NCBI RefSeq assembly: GCF_003751945.1
Contig: NZ_RJKL01000001.1
Coordinates: forward strand, 6,882,001-6,946,000
Length of the DNA stretch: 64,000 nt
Direction: 5' to 3'
DNA from: Couchioplanes caeruleus
GTDB lineage: Bacteria > Actinomycetota > Actinomycetes > Mycobacteriales > Micromonosporaceae
The position numbers were made by a program, and so were the translations under genes. Below the pieces are notes generated by a model. It did no database searches. It was given only the letters and a program-made list of their open reading frames with translations, and was not told the origin of the DNA. Below, in pieces: positions 8,899 to 18,568 of the stretch; position 1 is the first letter of the stretch; the number at the start of each line of letters is the position of its first letter.

Positions 8899-10442
8899 GT
8901 TCCGAGCACCGCGCCGATCGCCCGGACAACCCGGAGCGTCCCGCCGACCGGCCGAGCGGTTCCGAGCATCGTGCCGACCGGCCGCACAACTCCGGGCGTC
9001 CGCGGCGCCCGGGCGGGCCCGGCTACGGCCGGACCCAGGACCGCGACGCCCGCACCGGCCGGGGACCGCGCGGCGGCCGGCCGCCGTCGGATCCGGCACG
9101 CCAGGCCGCGTACGAGGCGATCGCCGCCGTGCACCGCGACGATGCGTACGCCAACCTGGTGCTCGGCGACATCCTGCGCGGCATGGGCCTGCACGGGCGG
9201 GATGCGGCGTTCGCCACCGAGCTCACGTACGGCACGCTGCGCGCGGTCGGAACCCTCGACCTGATCATCGCGGCGGCGGCCGGGCGGGACGTGGCGCGCA
9301 TCGACCCGCCGGCCCGGGACGCGCTGCGGCTCGGCGCGTACCAGTTGCTCTTCACCCGGGTCCCCGCGCATGCCGCGGTGAACCAGACCGTCGACCTGGT
9401 CCGCTCGGTCGCGCCGGGCGCGGCCGGGTTCGCCAACGCGGTCATGCGCGGCATCTCCGAGACCAGCCTCGACGACTGGCTGGCCCGGGTGGCGCCCGGG
9501 TACGACGAGGATCCGGTCGGCCATCTCGCGGTGGTCCACCATCACCCGGAGTGGATCATCCGGGCGTTCTCGGAGGCGCTGGGCGGTGACCTGGACGACA
9601 CCGCGCGCCTGCTGCTGGAGGACAACCAGCCGCCGACCGTTCATCTTTGCGCCCGGCCGGGCCGGGCCGACGCGATCGAGCTCGCGGACGCGGTCGGCGG
9701 GGTGCCGGGCGCGTTCTCGCCGTACGCGGTCTATCTGCACGGCGGCGCGCCGTCGGACATCCCCGAGGTCCGTGACGGTCGGGCACACGTGCAGGACGAG
9801 GGTTCCCAGCTAGTCGCCGCCGCCCTGCTCGCCGCGCCGATCGAGGGCAGGGACACCCGCTGGCTCGACCTGTGCGCCGGGCCGGGCGGCAAGGCGGGTC
9901 TGCTCGGTTCGATCGCCGCACAGCGCGGCGCAGAGGTGACCGCGGTCGAGGTCGCCGACCATCGGGCCCGGCTGGTCGAGCAGGCCACCGCCGGGCTGCC
10001 GGTTACGGTTCTGCCGACCGACGGGCGTACGGTCGGCCGCGATCCCGATCTGCCGGAGGAGTCGTTCGACCGGGTCCTGGTCGACGCGCCGTGCACGGGC
10101 CTGGGTTCGCTGCGCCGGCGTCCCGAGTCGCGCTGGCGCCGCCAGCCGGCCGACCTGCCGCCGCTGACCCGGCTGCAGCGCGAGCTGCTGGTGGCGGCGC
10201 TGCGGGCGGTTCGTCCGGGCGGGGTGGTGGCCTACGTGACCTGCTCGCCGCACATGGTGGAGACCCAGGTGACGGTGACCGAGGGCTCGCGGCGTAGCGG
10301 GGTCGAGGTGGACTTCGTGGACGCGCGCCCACTGCTGCCGCCGGGCATGCCGAAGCTGGGGCCGGGCCCGACGGTGCAGCTCTGGCCGCACCGGCACGGC
10401 ACGGATGCCATGTTCCTGGCGGTCCTGCGCCGCACAAGCTGA
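8895..10442 (+). CDS. rsmB: 16S rRNA m5C967 methyltransferase
   Basis: NusB-like plus NOL1/NOP2/sun methyltransferase that modifies C967 of 16S rRNA. 515 residues from GTG 8895, which overlaps the fmt stop. Residues 1-70 are Arg/Pro-rich and low complexity, with SEHRADRP occurring twice; this tail looks disordered. The NusB-type RNA-binding domain follows, then the SAM site DLCAGPGGK (about 325-333), DAPCTGLG (about 397-404) and the catalytic TCSP near 449. Alternative later starts would trim only the tail. Confidence 0.93.
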   Translation: MSSEHRADRPDNPERPADRPSGSEHRADRPHNSGRPRRPGGPGYGRTQDRDARTGRGPRGGRPPSDPARQAAYEAIAAVHRDDAYANLVLGDILRGMGLHGRDAAFATELTYGTLRAVGTLDLIIAAAAGRDVARIDPPARDALRLGAYQLLFTRVPAHAAVNQTVDLVRSVAPGAAGFANAVMRGISETSLDDWLARVAPGYDEDPVGHLAVVHHHPEWIIRAFSEALGGDLDDTARLLLEDNQPPTVHLCARPGRADAIELADAVGGVPGAFSPYAVYLHGGAPSDIPEVRDGRAHVQDEGSQLVAAALLAAPIEGRDTRWLDLCAGPGGKAGLLGSIAAQRGAEVTAVEVADHRARLVEQATAGLPVTVLPTDGRTVGRDPDLPEESFDRVLVDAPCTGLGSLRRRPESRWRRQPADLPPLTRLQRELLVAALRAVRPGGVVAYVTCSPHMVETQVTVTEGSRRSGVEVDFVDARPLLPPGMPKLGPGPTVQLWPHRHGTDAMFLAVLRRTS

Positions 10443-10468
10443 TCCCGCCCGCAAGGTGGGTCGGGCAG

Positions 10469-10548
10469 GGTGGTCCGGCGCGGTGAGGTGGTTCGGGCGA
10501 GGTGGTCCTGCGCGGTGAGGTGGTTCGGACGAGCTGGTCCTGCGCGGC
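10469..10548 (+). repeat. 2.5 copies of a 32-bp tandem repeat between convergent genes
   Basis: Units at 10469-10500 and 10501-10532 share the core GCGCGGTGAGGTGGTTCGG, with a partial third copy (GGTCCTGCGCGG) from 10533. They fill the gap between rsmB and the convergent lipoprotein gene. No terminator-like inverted repeat is obvious within them. Confidence 0.75.
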
Positions 10549-10552
10549 AAGA

Positions 10553-11422
10553 TCAGTCGACCGGGAGGGCCGCGGGGCCGGCGTTCTTGAGTGACCGGGT
10601 CACCGTGCGTTCGGCGAAGTAGATGAAGCAGCGCACCCGCCGCTCGCCGGCCAGCCACTCCGTGCGGGTCGGATTGTAGGAGATCCAGCCGCTGCGGTAC
10701 TGCATGTCCGAGTCGTCGGGCACCCCCGCGAACCGGGCGATCACGCTCCGGCAGGCCGCCGCGCTGCGGGTGGTGCCGGCCCGCAACTCCGCGTACGAGA
10801 TGTCCGGGGCCCGCCACAGGCCGGCGAACTCGGCGCGGTGCTTGCCGGTGCACGGCACCGGGCGCATCTCGGTCACCGTCTGGCCGTCGACGACCGGGTC
10901 GAAGCAGCCCAGGCGCAGCGGGGACGGCCCGGCCAGCTCGCCCTCGAGGCTGCCGCGGCGGCCGCTCTGGCCGTACCCGTCGAGGTCGGACTGGGTGACG
11001 TCGCAGCGGAACCAGCGCGCCCCGCCGGACCAGGCGCGCCGGGTCGGCCAGACCACGTGCACCGCGATGCCGGCGGTGCGCCAGTCGCCGCGGAGGAAGT
11101 CCTCCGCCTGCGTCGCGCACTCCCGGTAGGCCGCCCTCGCGCCCGCGGTGCCCGGCGCGGGTGGCACGTCGGTGCTGGGCGGGGTGCCGACGTGGAAGGT
11201 CTCGCTGACGTGGACCTCGTCGCATCCCGTGGGCCGGTCGTCGCCCGGTCCGGCGGTCGACGCCAGCGTCTCGTGGCAGGCGCCCGCCGCCGGACGGTAC
11301 GGCGCCGGCGCCGGCGGCGGGGCCCAGTCGTCGGTGAGGTCCGCGTCCACGAGGCCCCGGGGCGCGCCGGTGCATCCGGCGGCGAGCATCACCGCCGTCA
11401 GCGCCATGGCGAACCGCCGCAT
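10553..11422 (-). CDS. Septum-formation-family lipoprotein
   Basis: Probable membrane-anchored exported protein of 289 residues. The N-terminus MRRFAMALTAVMLAAGC is a lipoprotein signal with the lipidated Cys at 17. The start at 11422 is preceded by GGGAGG. Three Cys-containing blocks follow, of which GCFDPVVDGQTV and VPCTGKHRAEFAGLW match the pattern of the Septum_form domain of actinobacterial secreted proteins. The frame is open further upstream but that part overlaps rpe antisense. The exact role is unknown; the domain name comes from a proposed link to septation. It converges with rsmB. Confidence 0.7.
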   Translation of the reverse strand: MRRFAMALTAVMLAAGCTGAPRGLVDADLTDDWAPPPAPAPYRPAAGACHETLASTAGPGDDRPTGCDEVHVSETFHVGTPPSTDVPPAPGTAGARAAYRECATQAEDFLRGDWRTAGIAVHVVWPTRRAWSGGARWFRCDVTQSDLDGYGQSGRRGSLEGELAGPSPLRLGCFDPVVDGQTVTEMRPVPCTGKHRAEFAGLWRAPDISYAELRAGTTRSAAACRSVIARFAGVPDDSDMQYRSGWISYNPTRTEWLAGERRVRCFIYFAERTVTRSLKNAGPAALPVD

Positions 11423-11486
11423 GCCGTCCTCCCGGAGAACACCATGAGTATCCCGGCCCGGCGGACGAAGGCCATACACTTCAGCG

Positions 11487-12164
11487 GTGGAGTCATCCCC
11501 GATCATCGCCCCCAGCATCCTGGCCGCCGACTTCGCGCATCTCGCGGACGCCGTGCACGACATCGAGGGTGCCGCCGACTGGGTGCACGTCGACGTCATG
11601 GACAACCATTTCGTTCCCAACCTGACCATCGGCCTGCCGGTCGTGCAGAGCCTGCGCAAGGCGACGACGATCCCGTTCGACGTGCACCTCATGATCGCCG
11701 ACCCGGAGCGCTGGGCGCCCGGGTACGCCGAGGCCGGCGCCTACAACGTGACCTTCCATGCCGAGGCCTGCGAGGACCCGGTGGCGCTGGCGAAGAGGCT
11801 GCGCGCGGCCGGCGCGAAGGCGGGGCTCGCCATCGACCGGGACACTCCCGTCGAGCCGTACCTGGAGCTGCTGCCCTACGTGGACACGGTGCTCATCATG
11901 ACGATCAAGGCCGGCTTCGGCGGCCAGAAGTTCCTGCCCGAGATGCTCGACAAGGTCCGCGACGTGCGCCGCCGCATCACCGCCAAGAACCTGGAGGTCC
12001 GCCTGGAGGTCGACGGCGGCATCGCGGCCGACACGATCGAGCAGGCCGCCGAGGCCGGCGCCGACGCGTTCGTCGCGGGCACGGCCGTCTACGGTGCCGA
12101 GGACCCGGCCGAGGCGGTCCGCAAGCTACGGGCGCTCGCCGCGCGCACCGCCGTACGAGCATGA
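11487..12164 (+). CDS. rpe: Ribulose-phosphate 3-epimerase
   Basis: Interconverts ribulose 5-phosphate and xylulose 5-phosphate in the pentose phosphate pathway. 225 residues with the TIM-barrel metal motifs [12 protein letters not shown] (from His34), DVHLMI and the phosphate-binding EVDGGI segment. Its start, GTG 11487, is 64 bases from the divergent lipoprotein start. The stop overlaps the next gene by ATGA. Ribulose 5-phosphate is also the substrate of RibBA downstream, which fits the conserved rpe-rib neighbourhood. Confidence 0.95.
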   Translation: MESSPIIAPSILAADFAHLADAVHDIEGAADWVHVDVMDNHFVPNLTIGLPVVQSLRKATTIPFDVHLMIADPERWAPGYAEAGAYNVTFHAEACEDPVALAKRLRAAGAKAGLAIDRDTPVEPYLELLPYVDTVLIMTIKAGFGGQKFLPEMLDKVRDVRRRITAKNLEVRLEVDGGIAADTIEQAAEAGADAFVAGTAVYGAEDPAEAVRKLRALAARTAVRA

Positions 12165-13180
12165 ACACCGGCGTCGCGCGCCCGCCCGGGGACGGACCCG
12201 GCTCGGAGCCGGAGGCCCGGCCCGACCTCGTCATGGTCGTCGACGACGACGATGACATCGCCGGCTTCGTGGCCTTCAACCTCGAGGTGCACGGCTTCGA
12301 GGTGATGCGGGCCCGCGACGGCCAGGAGGCGCTCGAGCTGATGGAGACCCGCCGCCCCGACCTGGCGGTGATCGACTGGATGATGCCGCGGATGGACGGG
12401 GTCGAGCTGACCCGCCGGCTGCGCGCCGAGCCGCTCACCTCCGCCCTGCCGGTGATCATGCTGACCGCCAAGGCCATGACCGTGGACAAGGTCGTCGGCC
12501 TCACCGCAGGCGTCGACGACTACCTGGTCAAGCCGTTCGACACCGCGGAGCTGATCGCCCGCGTCTCCTCGACGTTGCGGCGCACCAAGGAGTTCCGCGA
12601 GGTGTCGCCGCTGACCGGCCTGCCCGGCAACGCGCGGGTGACCCGCGAGATCGCCGAACGGATGAAGGCCGGCGGGGATTTCTCCGTCGGCTACGTCGAC
12701 ATCGACCGCTTCAAACCGGTCAACGACGTGTACGGCTTCGACCGCGGTGACGAGTTCATCACGGCCCTGGCGCGGAGCCTGCACCGCGCCGCGACCGCCG
12801 CCGGGCGCCCTCCGGTGTTCCTCGGCCACATCGGCGGCGACGACTTCGTCTTCATCTGCCATCCCGACCAGGTGTTGCCGCTGACCAAGCACATGGTCAC
12901 CGACTTCGAGGCCTCCGCCGACCAGCTCTACGACCCCGTGGACGCCCGCCGGGGCTATGTCGAGGTGCCGGACCGCCGGGGCGGCAAGCAGCGGGCCGCG
13001 CTGGTCACCCTCTCCATCGGGGTCGCCCAGTCCACGGTCGGTGGGCGCCCCTATCCCGATCATCGTGCGGTGGTCGCGGTCGCCTCCGAGATGAAGAAGG
13101 TCGCCAAGAGCCAGCCCGGCTCGTACGTCGCCATCGACCGCCGCCGCAGCGACTCCGAGAACATCGACGACCCGATGTGA
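12161..13180 (+). CDS. Response regulator with GGDEF-family output domain
   Basis: 339 residues. The receiver domain carries the acidic pocket VVDDDDD (26-32), the phospho-acceptor Asp72 in [10 protein letters not shown], and KPFD. The GGDEF-family domain begins near 140, with SPLTGLPGN and the metal segment [14 protein letters not shown]. The signature reads GGDDF (225-229) instead of GG[DE]EF, and no RxxD inhibitory site precedes it, so cyclase activity is doubtful; it may bind GTP or c-di-GMP. ATG 12161 overlaps rpe. No kinase gene is adjacent. Confidence 0.88.
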   Translation: MNTGVARPPGDGPGSEPEARPDLVMVVDDDDDIAGFVAFNLEVHGFEVMRARDGQEALELMETRRPDLAVIDWMMPRMDGVELTRRLRAEPLTSALPVIMLTAKAMTVDKVVGLTAGVDDYLVKPFDTAELIARVSSTLRRTKEFREVSPLTGLPGNARVTREIAERMKAGGDFSVGYVDIDRFKPVNDVYGFDRGDEFITALARSLHRAATAAGRPPVFLGHIGGDDFVFICHPDQVLPLTKHMVTDFEASADQLYDPVDARRGYVEVPDRRGGKQRAALVTLSIGVAQSTVGGRPYPDHRAVVAVASEMKKVAKSQPGSYVAIDRRRSDSENIDDPM

Positions 13181-13245
13181 CAGGAATCGCCCTGTGGCAT
13201 TCCGGCGAACCCGTGCAAGACTGATCGGTAACCCACCACGCGCTG

Positions 13246-13412
13246 GCGGGACTCGGTGAAATTCCGAACCGGCGGTGATCCTCCCTTTGCGGGGAGGTAA
13301 GCCCGCGACCCGGACGTCGCTCTTCGGCGGACGGTGGACCTGGTGAGAATCCGGGGCCGACGGTTGATCGACCGGCACACGCCGATCGGTCAGACAGTCC
13401 GGATGGGAGACA
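13246..13412 (+). promoter_or_regulatory. FMN riboswitch (RFN element)
   Basis: The conserved RFN blocks are present in order: GGTGAAATTCCGAACCGGCGGT (13255-13276 region), AAGCCCGCGACCC (13299-13311), GGACCTGGTGAGAATCC (13336-13352) with GGCCGACGGT after it, and AGTCCGGATGGGAGA at the 3' end (13396-13410). It binds FMN and turns off riboflavin synthesis genes. It lies 140 bases before ribD, filling most of the 13181-13549 gap. The variable stem CCTCCC/GGGGAGG is also visible at 13280-13298. Confidence 0.92.
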
Positions 13413-13505
13413 GCGCGCGGAGCAGGACCGGGGCTCGTCGCGGCGTGCCCGGCCCGGGGTGGCGCGAAGCGTCCCCTGATGTCCTGTTCCCGGCGTTTTC
13501 TCCCC

Positions 13506-13539
13506 TTCCCTCGGCGCGTGACCGTACCGCGTCAGGGAA
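13506..13539 (+). promoter_or_regulatory. Likely expression platform: hairpin hiding the ribD ribosome site
   Basis: TTCCCT (13506-13511) can pair with AGGGAA (13534-13539), which is the Shine-Dalgarno sequence of ribD. This suggests that the riboswitch acts on translation initiation. The pairing is an inference; no T-tract terminator is seen between 13412 and 13550. Confidence 0.45.
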
Positions 13540-13549
13540 AGGCACTGAG

Positions 13550-14644
13550 ATGGTCACCGAGCACGAGGCGATGGGCCGCGCGATCGCGCTTGCCGCCCGT
13601 GGCCTCGGCACGACGAGTCCCAATCCGGTCGTCGGCTGCCTGCTGCTCGACCCGGACGGCGAGGTCGTCGGGGAGGGCTTCCACGTCTACGCGGGCGGGC
13701 CGCACGCCGAGATCGTGGCGCTCGCCCAGGCCGGCAAGCGTGCCCGGGGCGGCACCGCGGTCGTCACCCTCGAGCCCTGCAACCACACCGGGCGCACCGG
13801 GCCGTGCGCCCAGGCGCTCATCGCCGCCGGCATCCGGCGGGTGGTCATCGCCGTCGACGACCCCACGCCGGTCGCGACCGGTGGCGCGGAGACGCTGCGC
13901 GCCGCCGGGATCGAGATCGAGACGGGGATGCGCCGCGAGGAGGCGGAGGCCGGCAACGTCGCCTGGCTGACCGCCGTCCGCCGCGGCCGCCCGTTCGTGA
14001 CGTGGAAGTTCGCGGCGACCCTCGACGGGCGTTCGGCGGCGGCCGACGGCACCAGCATGTGGATCACCTCCGAGCCGGCCCGCGCCGACGTGCACCGCCT
14101 GCGCGCCACGGTGGACGCGATCATCGTCGGCGTGGGCACCGTGCTCGCCGACGATCCCCAGCTCACCGTCCGGTATCTGCGCGACGGCAGCCTCGCGATC
14201 AAGCAGCCGCTGCGGGTGGTCGCCGACTCCGCCGGGCGTACCCCCGCGAAGGCCCGCGTGCGCGACGCCGCCGCCGAGAGCTGGATCGCGACGGCGGCCG
14301 CGGTCGGCGCCGGCCCGGACGGCCGCCTCGACCTCTCTGCCCTGCTGACCGAGCTGTACGCCCGCGGCATCCGCGCGGCGCTCCTGGAGGGCGGCCCGAC
14401 GCTGGCCGGCGCGTTCCTCGCCGCCGGGCTGGTCGACCGGGTCGTCGGGTACGTCGCGCCGAAGCTGTTGGGCACCGGCCGGGCCGCCCTGGTGGACGCC
14501 GGCATCGGCACGATCGCCGAGGCGATCGACCTGGACCTCACCGACGTCGCGCAGGTCGGCGCCGACCTGCGCTTCACCGCCACGCTGCGGCAGAAGCCGT
14601 CCGACAACTCTGCTCGCCCGGAAACCGGAATGAAGGAGCTTTGA
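13550..14644 (+). CDS. ribD: Bifunctional riboflavin deaminase/reductase RibD
   Basis: Second and third steps of riboflavin synthesis: deamination of the pyrimidinone, then NADPH reduction of the ribosyl chain. 364 residues from ATG 13550 after AGGGAAAGG. The N-terminal zinc deaminase has HAE (52-54) and LEPCNHTGRTGPC (Cys77, Cys86). The reductase half starts near 150 with FVTWKFAATLDGR and ends with the LLEGGPTLAGAFL segment. A longer frame reaches into the riboswitch but has no ribosome site there. The stop overlaps ribE (TGATG). Confidence 0.95.
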   Translation: MVTEHEAMGRAIALAARGLGTTSPNPVVGCLLLDPDGEVVGEGFHVYAGGPHAEIVALAQAGKRARGGTAVVTLEPCNHTGRTGPCAQALIAAGIRRVVIAVDDPTPVATGGAETLRAAGIEIETGMRREEAEAGNVAWLTAVRRGRPFVTWKFAATLDGRSAAADGTSMWITSEPARADVHRLRATVDAIIVGVGTVLADDPQLTVRYLRDGSLAIKQPLRVVADSAGRTPAKARVRDAAAESWIATAAAVGAGPDGRLDLSALLTELYARGIRAALLEGGPTLAGAFLAAGLVDRVVGYVAPKLLGTGRAALVDAGIGTIAEAIDLDLTDVAQVGADLRFTATLRQKPSDNSARPETGMKEL

Positions 14645-15246
14645 TGTTCACGGGAATCGTCGAGGAACTCGGTGAGGTCGTGCACCTCACCGACGCGGGG
14701 GGTGACTCGGCCGTGCTCGCGGTACGCGGGCCCGTCGTCACGTCGGACGCACGGCACGGCGACTCGATCGCGGTCAACGGGGTCTGTCTCACGGTCCTGG
14801 ACAACGTCGACGGCGTCTTCACCGCCGACGTCATGGGTGAGACGCTGCGGCGCTCCTCGCTGGGGGCGTTGCATGCCGGCAGCGCGGTCAACCTGGAGCG
14901 GGCGGCCACCGTGGGCAGCCGGCTCGGCGGCCATCTCGTGCAGGGCCACGTCGACGGCGTCGCCACGATCATCGCCCGGGAGCCCGCCGACCAGTGGGAG
15001 GTGCTGCGCTTCTCCCTGCCGCCGGAGCTGTCCCGGTACGTGGTGGAGAAGGGTTCGATCACCGTCGACGGGGTCTCGCTGACCGTCATGGCGGTGACCA
15101 CCGACACGTTCAGCGTGGGTCTGATCCCGACCACGCTCAAGCTCACCGTCCTGGGGTCCAAGGACGTCGGCGACCCGGTCAACCTCGAGGTCGACGTCAT
15201 CGCGAAGTATGTCGAGAAGATGCTGGGGGGACGTCATGCTGGATGA
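14644..15246 (+). CDS. ribE: Riboflavin synthase alpha chain
   Basis: Dismutates two molecules of 6,7-dimethyl-8-ribityllumazine to riboflavin. 200 residues made of two lumazine-binding repeats, each with the motif ...[12 protein letters not shown] (first) and [12 protein letters not shown] (second). It begins with [10 protein letters not shown], as expected. The start overlaps the ribD stop by one base, and the end overlaps ribBA by 11 bases, so it is translationally coupled on both sides. Confidence 0.95.
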   Translation: MFTGIVEELGEVVHLTDAGGDSAVLAVRGPVVTSDARHGDSIAVNGVCLTVLDNVDGVFTADVMGETLRRSSLGALHAGSAVNLERAATVGSRLGGHLVQGHVDGVATIIAREPADQWEVLRFSLPPELSRYVVEKGSITVDGVSLTVMAVTTDTFSVGLIPTTLKLTVLGSKDVGDPVNLEVDVIAKYVEKMLGGRHAG

Positions 15247-16441
15247 CATCGAGAGGGCCGTCGCCGACATCGCGGCCGGTCGGCCGGTCATCGTCGTGGA
15301 CGACGAGGACCGGGAGAACGAGGGCGACCTGATCTTCGCCGCCGAGCACGCCACGCCCGAGCTGCTCGCGTTCATGGTGCGCTACACCTCGGGGTACATC
15401 TGCGTGCCGCTGACCGAGGAGGAGGCCGACCGCCTCGACCTGCCGCCGATGTTCCACACCAACCAGGACCGGCGCGGCACGGCGTACACGGTGACCGTCG
15501 ACGCCCGCGAGGGCGTGAGCACCGGCATCTCGGCCGCCGACCGGGCGCACACGATCCGGCTGCTGGCGGGCGCCGACACCCAGCCGACCGACCTGTCGCG
15601 TCCCGGCCACGTGGTGCCGCTGCGGGCGAAGCCCGGCGGGGTGCTGCGCCGGCCCGGGCACACCGAGGCGGCGATCGACCTGGCGGTGCTCGCGGGACTG
15701 CGTCCGGCCGGCGTGCTCTGCGAGATGGTCAACGACGACGGCACCATGATGCGCCTGCCCGACCTCGAGAAGTTCGCCGTCGAGCACGACCTGGCGCTGA
15801 TCAGCATCGCCGACCTGATCGCGTACCGGCGGCGGCACGAGCAGCAGGTGGAGCGGGTCGTGGAGACCCGGCTCCCGACCGAGCACGGCGACTTCACCGC
15901 GGTGGGCTACCGCGCCGGCGTCGACGGCGCCGAGCACGTTGCGCTGGTGTACGGCGACCTCGGCGCCGGCGACGACGTCCTGGTGCGTGTGCACTCGGAA
16001 TGCCTCACCGGCGACGTCTTCGGCTCGGTGCGCTGCGACTGCGGGCCCCAGCTCGACGCCGCCCTGGAGCGGGTGGCGCAGGCCGGGCGCGGTGTCGTGC
16101 TCTACATGCGCGGGCACGAGGGCCGGGGGATCGGGCTGCTGCACAAGCTGCAGGCGTACCAGTTGCAGGACCGTGGCCTGGACACCGTGGACGCGAACCT
16201 GGAGCTGGGCCTGCCGGCCGACGCCCGTGACTATGGCACCGGCGCGCAGATCCTCTACGACCTGGGCGTGCGTTCGATGCGGCTGCTCACCAACAATCCG
16301 GCGAAGCGGGCCGGGCTGGAGGGGTACGGCCTGACGATCACCGGCCGCGAGGCGTTGCCCGTACGCCTGCACCCGGAGAACGTCCGGTACCTGCGGACCA
16401 AACGGGACCGCATGGGGCACCTGTTCGAGGCGTTGGGCTGA
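15236..16441 (+). CDS. ribBA: Bifunctional DHBP synthase/GTP cyclohydrolase II
   Basis: Supplies both precursors of riboflavin. The N-terminal half makes 3,4-dihydroxy-2-butanone 4-phosphate from ribulose 5-phosphate and shows [14 protein letters not shown] (from residue 21). The C-terminal GTP cyclohydrolase II half has the zinc cysteines in [15 protein letters not shown] (about 256, 267 and 269) and [10 protein letters not shown]. 401 residues from ATG 15236; an earlier in-frame start is unlikely because it lies deeper in ribE. The link to rpe upstream fits the shared substrate. Confidence 0.95.
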   Translation: MLDDIERAVADIAAGRPVIVVDDEDRENEGDLIFAAEHATPELLAFMVRYTSGYICVPLTEEEADRLDLPPMFHTNQDRRGTAYTVTVDAREGVSTGISAADRAHTIRLLAGADTQPTDLSRPGHVVPLRAKPGGVLRRPGHTEAAIDLAVLAGLRPAGVLCEMVNDDGTMMRLPDLEKFAVEHDLALISIADLIAYRRRHEQQVERVVETRLPTEHGDFTAVGYRAGVDGAEHVALVYGDLGAGDDVLVRVHSECLTGDVFGSVRCDCGPQLDAALERVAQAGRGVVLYMRGHEGRGIGLLHKLQAYQLQDRGLDTVDANLELGLPADARDYGTGAQILYDLGVRSMRLLTNNPAKRAGLEGYGLTITGREALPVRLHPENVRYLRTKRDRMGHLFEALG

Positions 16442-16486
16442 TAAGCGCCCTCGGGGCGTGGAAGCATTCATCTGAAAGGGGGCAAC

Positions 16487-16963
16487 ATGGCCGGTTTCGG
16501 TGACCCGCACCTGGAGACCGTCGACGGCGCCGGGCTCAAGCTCGGCATCGTCGGCTCGCGCTGGCATGCGGACCTGGTCGACCACATGGTCGAGCGGGCG
16601 CAGGAGGCGGCGAAGGCGTGCGGCGTGGACGACGTGGTCGTGACCCGGGTGGCGGGCTCGGTGGAGTTGCCGGTGGTCGCGCAGGCCTTGGCGAAGAAGT
16701 GCGACGCGGTCGTGGCGCTCGGCGTGGTCATCCGGGGGGAGACGGCCCACTTCGACTACGTCTGCGACGCCGTGACCGCCGGGCTGACCCGGGTGTCCCT
16801 GGACGAGCGCACCCCGGTGGCGCACGGCGTGCTGACCGTGGAGAGCCTGGGCCAGGCCAAGGACCGGGCCGGGCTGGAGGACTCGATCGAGGACAAGGGC
16901 TGGCAGAGCACCGTCGCCGTGCTCGACGCCGTCCTCGCGATCCGCGGCGTCGAGAAGGCCTAG
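16487..16963 (+). CDS. ribH: 6,7-dimethyl-8-ribityllumazine synthase
   Basis: Condenses the two RibBA/RibD products to lumazine; forms icosahedral or pentameric particles. 158 residues with the family blocks IVGSRWHADLV, VAGSVELPVVAQ and VIRGETAHFDYVCD. ATG 16487 follows GAAAGGGGG. It closes the riboflavin operon; its TAG stop overlaps the stop of the convergent ABC gene in a shared CTAG. Confidence 0.95.
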   Translation: MAGFGDPHLETVDGAGLKLGIVGSRWHADLVDHMVERAQEAAKACGVDDVVVTRVAGSVELPVVAQALAKKCDAVVALGVVIRGETAHFDYVCDAVTAGLTRVSLDERTPVAHGVLTVESLGQAKDRAGLEDSIEDKGWQSTVAVLDAVLAIRGVEKA

Positions 16964-17700
16964 AGCCTTCCCGCCTCGATGATGCGGGCCAGGAACTGCC
17001 GGGTCCGCGCCTCGACCGGGTCGCCGAGCACCTGCTCCGGCGGCCCGGCCTCGAGCACCCGGCCACCGTCGAGGAAGACGACCCGGTCGGCGACCTGCCG
17101 GGCGAAACCCATCTCGTGGGTGGCCAGCACCATGGTCATGCCCTCGTCCTTGAGCCCGCGGATCATCGTGAGCACCTCGCCGACGAGCTCCGGGTCGAGC
17201 GCCGAGGTGACCTCGTCGAGCAGTAGCAGTCGTGGGCCGTTGACCAGGGCCCGGACGATGGCGACGCGCTGCTGCTGGCCGCCGGAGAGCCGGTCCGGGT
17301 AGCTGTCGGCCTTGCCGGCGAGCCCCACGCGGTCCAGCCATTGCATGGCCTGGTCCTTGATCTCCGCGGCCGCGCGCCCGTGCACCTTGTCCGGCGCGAG
17401 CGTGATGTTGCGCAGCACGGTCATGTGCGGGAACAGGTTGTAGGACTGGAACACCATGCCGATGCGGCGGCGGACCAGGTCCGGGTTCACCCGCGGGTCG
17501 GTGATGTCCTCCCCGTCAAGCCGGATGACGCCGTCGTCGACCTCGGTCAGTAGGTTGACGCAGCGCAGCAGGGTGGACTTGCCCGAGCCGGAGGCGCCGA
17601 TCAGCGCCACCACCTGGTGCTCGTCCACCTCCAGCGACAGGTCGTCGAGGACCACGGAGGGCCCGAAGGTCTTGCGCAGATTCTCGCAGGACAGCAGCAT
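16960..17700 (-). CDS. Polar amino-acid ABC transporter, ATP-binding subunit
   Basis: Energises import of a polar amino acid, probably glutamine or glutamate. 246 residues. Walker A is GASGSGKST (35-43), the signature is LSGGQQQRVAIVRAL, and Walker B ends in LLLLDEVTSALD. The residues around the Q-loop (MVFQSYNLFPHMTVL) are those of the GlnQ/HisP group. It is the last gene of a three-gene minus-strand operon with permease and binding protein. Confidence 0.92.
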   Translation of the reverse strand: MLLSCENLRKTFGPSVVLDDLSLEVDEHQVVALIGASGSGKSTLLRCVNLLTEVDDGVIRLDGEDITDPRVNPDLVRRRIGMVFQSYNLFPHMTVLRNITLAPDKVHGRAAAEIKDQAMQWLDRVGLAGKADSYPDRLSGGQQQRVAIVRALVNGPRLLLLDEVTSALDPELVGEVLTMIRGLKDEGMTMVLATHEMGFARQVADRVVFLDGGRVLEAGPPEQVLGDPVEARTRQFLARIIEAGRL

Positions 17701-17701
17701 C

Positions 17702-18568
17702 TCAGGACCCCGCGGACTGGCGGCGGGCCGCGCGCAGCGTGACCCAGTCGGTCACGCCGATGAGCGGCAGGGCGAGCAGAACGAAGAGCACCCCGGCCAC
17801 GATGTACGGGGTGAAGTTGGCATCCTGCGCGGTGGCGATCTGGGCCGCGCGCACGGCGTCGATCGGACCGGCCAGCGACACCAGGCCCACGTCCTTCTGC
17901 AGCGCCACGGTGTCGTTGAGCAGCGGCGGGGCGACTCGGCGTACCGCCTGGGGCAGTACCACGTGGCGCATCGTCTGCCGGTAGGTCAGCCCCAGCGACC
18001 GCGCGGCGGCGAGCTGGCTGGGGTGCACCGACTCGATGCCGGCCCGGAACACCTCGGCCAGGTACGCCCCGTACGTGATCACCAGCGCCGTCCCGCCGAG
18101 CACCAGCACGCTCGGCATCCCCTGGAGGCGCAGTCCCGGCACGCCGAGGGTGCACACGTACAGCACGATGATCAGCGGGAGGCCGCGGAACGCGTACGTG
18201 TATCCGGTGGCCAGCGCCCGTACCGGGAAGAAGACCGGGCCGCGCAGCGTGCGCAGCACCGCGACCAGCAGGCCGAGCGCCAGCGCGGCGGCCGCGCAGA
18301 CGGCCAGCAGCCGGATGTTGAGCCACAGCCCGGCGAGCACGTCGGGCAGATATTTCTTCGCGACCTGCCAGTCGAAGAACGACGCCTTCACCCGCTCCCA
18401 GCCCGGCGCGCCGGTGACCGCGAGGGCCAGCGCGCCGCCCACGACCGCCGTGGACAGCGCGGCGAGCAGCACCGAGCGGATCGTCTGCCGCCTGCGGTAG
18501 GCGATCCGCCCGCGCCGGATGTCGCTGGGCCCCGTACGTGCGCCGGTCCGGTGGAGCTCGGCGGTCAC
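17702..18568 (-). CDS. Polar amino-acid ABC transporter, permease subunit
   Basis: Inner-membrane channel of the importer, 288 residues from GTG 18568, which overlaps the binding-protein stop by GTGA. An Arg-rich cytoplasmic N-terminus is followed by one membrane segment (about 30-52), then a His/Glu/Gln/Arg/opine-type core with four to five more. The EAA loop is [19 protein letters not shown], which contacts the ATPase. Only one permease gene is present, so it would act as a homodimer. The open frame further upstream overlaps the binding protein and is not coding. Confidence 0.92.
   Translation of the reverse strand: MTAELHRTGARTGPSDIRRGRIAYRRRQTIRSVLLAALSTAVVGGALALAVTGAPGWERVKASFFDWQVAKKYLPDVLAGLWLNIRLLAVCAAAALALGLLVAVLRTLRGPVFFPVRALATGYTYAFRGLPLIIVLYVCTLGVPGLRLQGMPSVLVLGGTALVITYGAYLAEVFRAGIESVHPSQLAAARSLGLTYRQTMRHVVLPQAVRRVAPPLLNDTVALQKDVGLVSLAGPIDAVRAAQIATAQDANFTPYIVAGVLFVLLALPLIGVTDWVTLRAARRQSAGS

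Noticed and set aside
15197..17341. 714-residue minus-strand frame opposite ribBA and ribH
   Set aside because: Shadow frame with antisense composition over well-conserved riboflavin genes.
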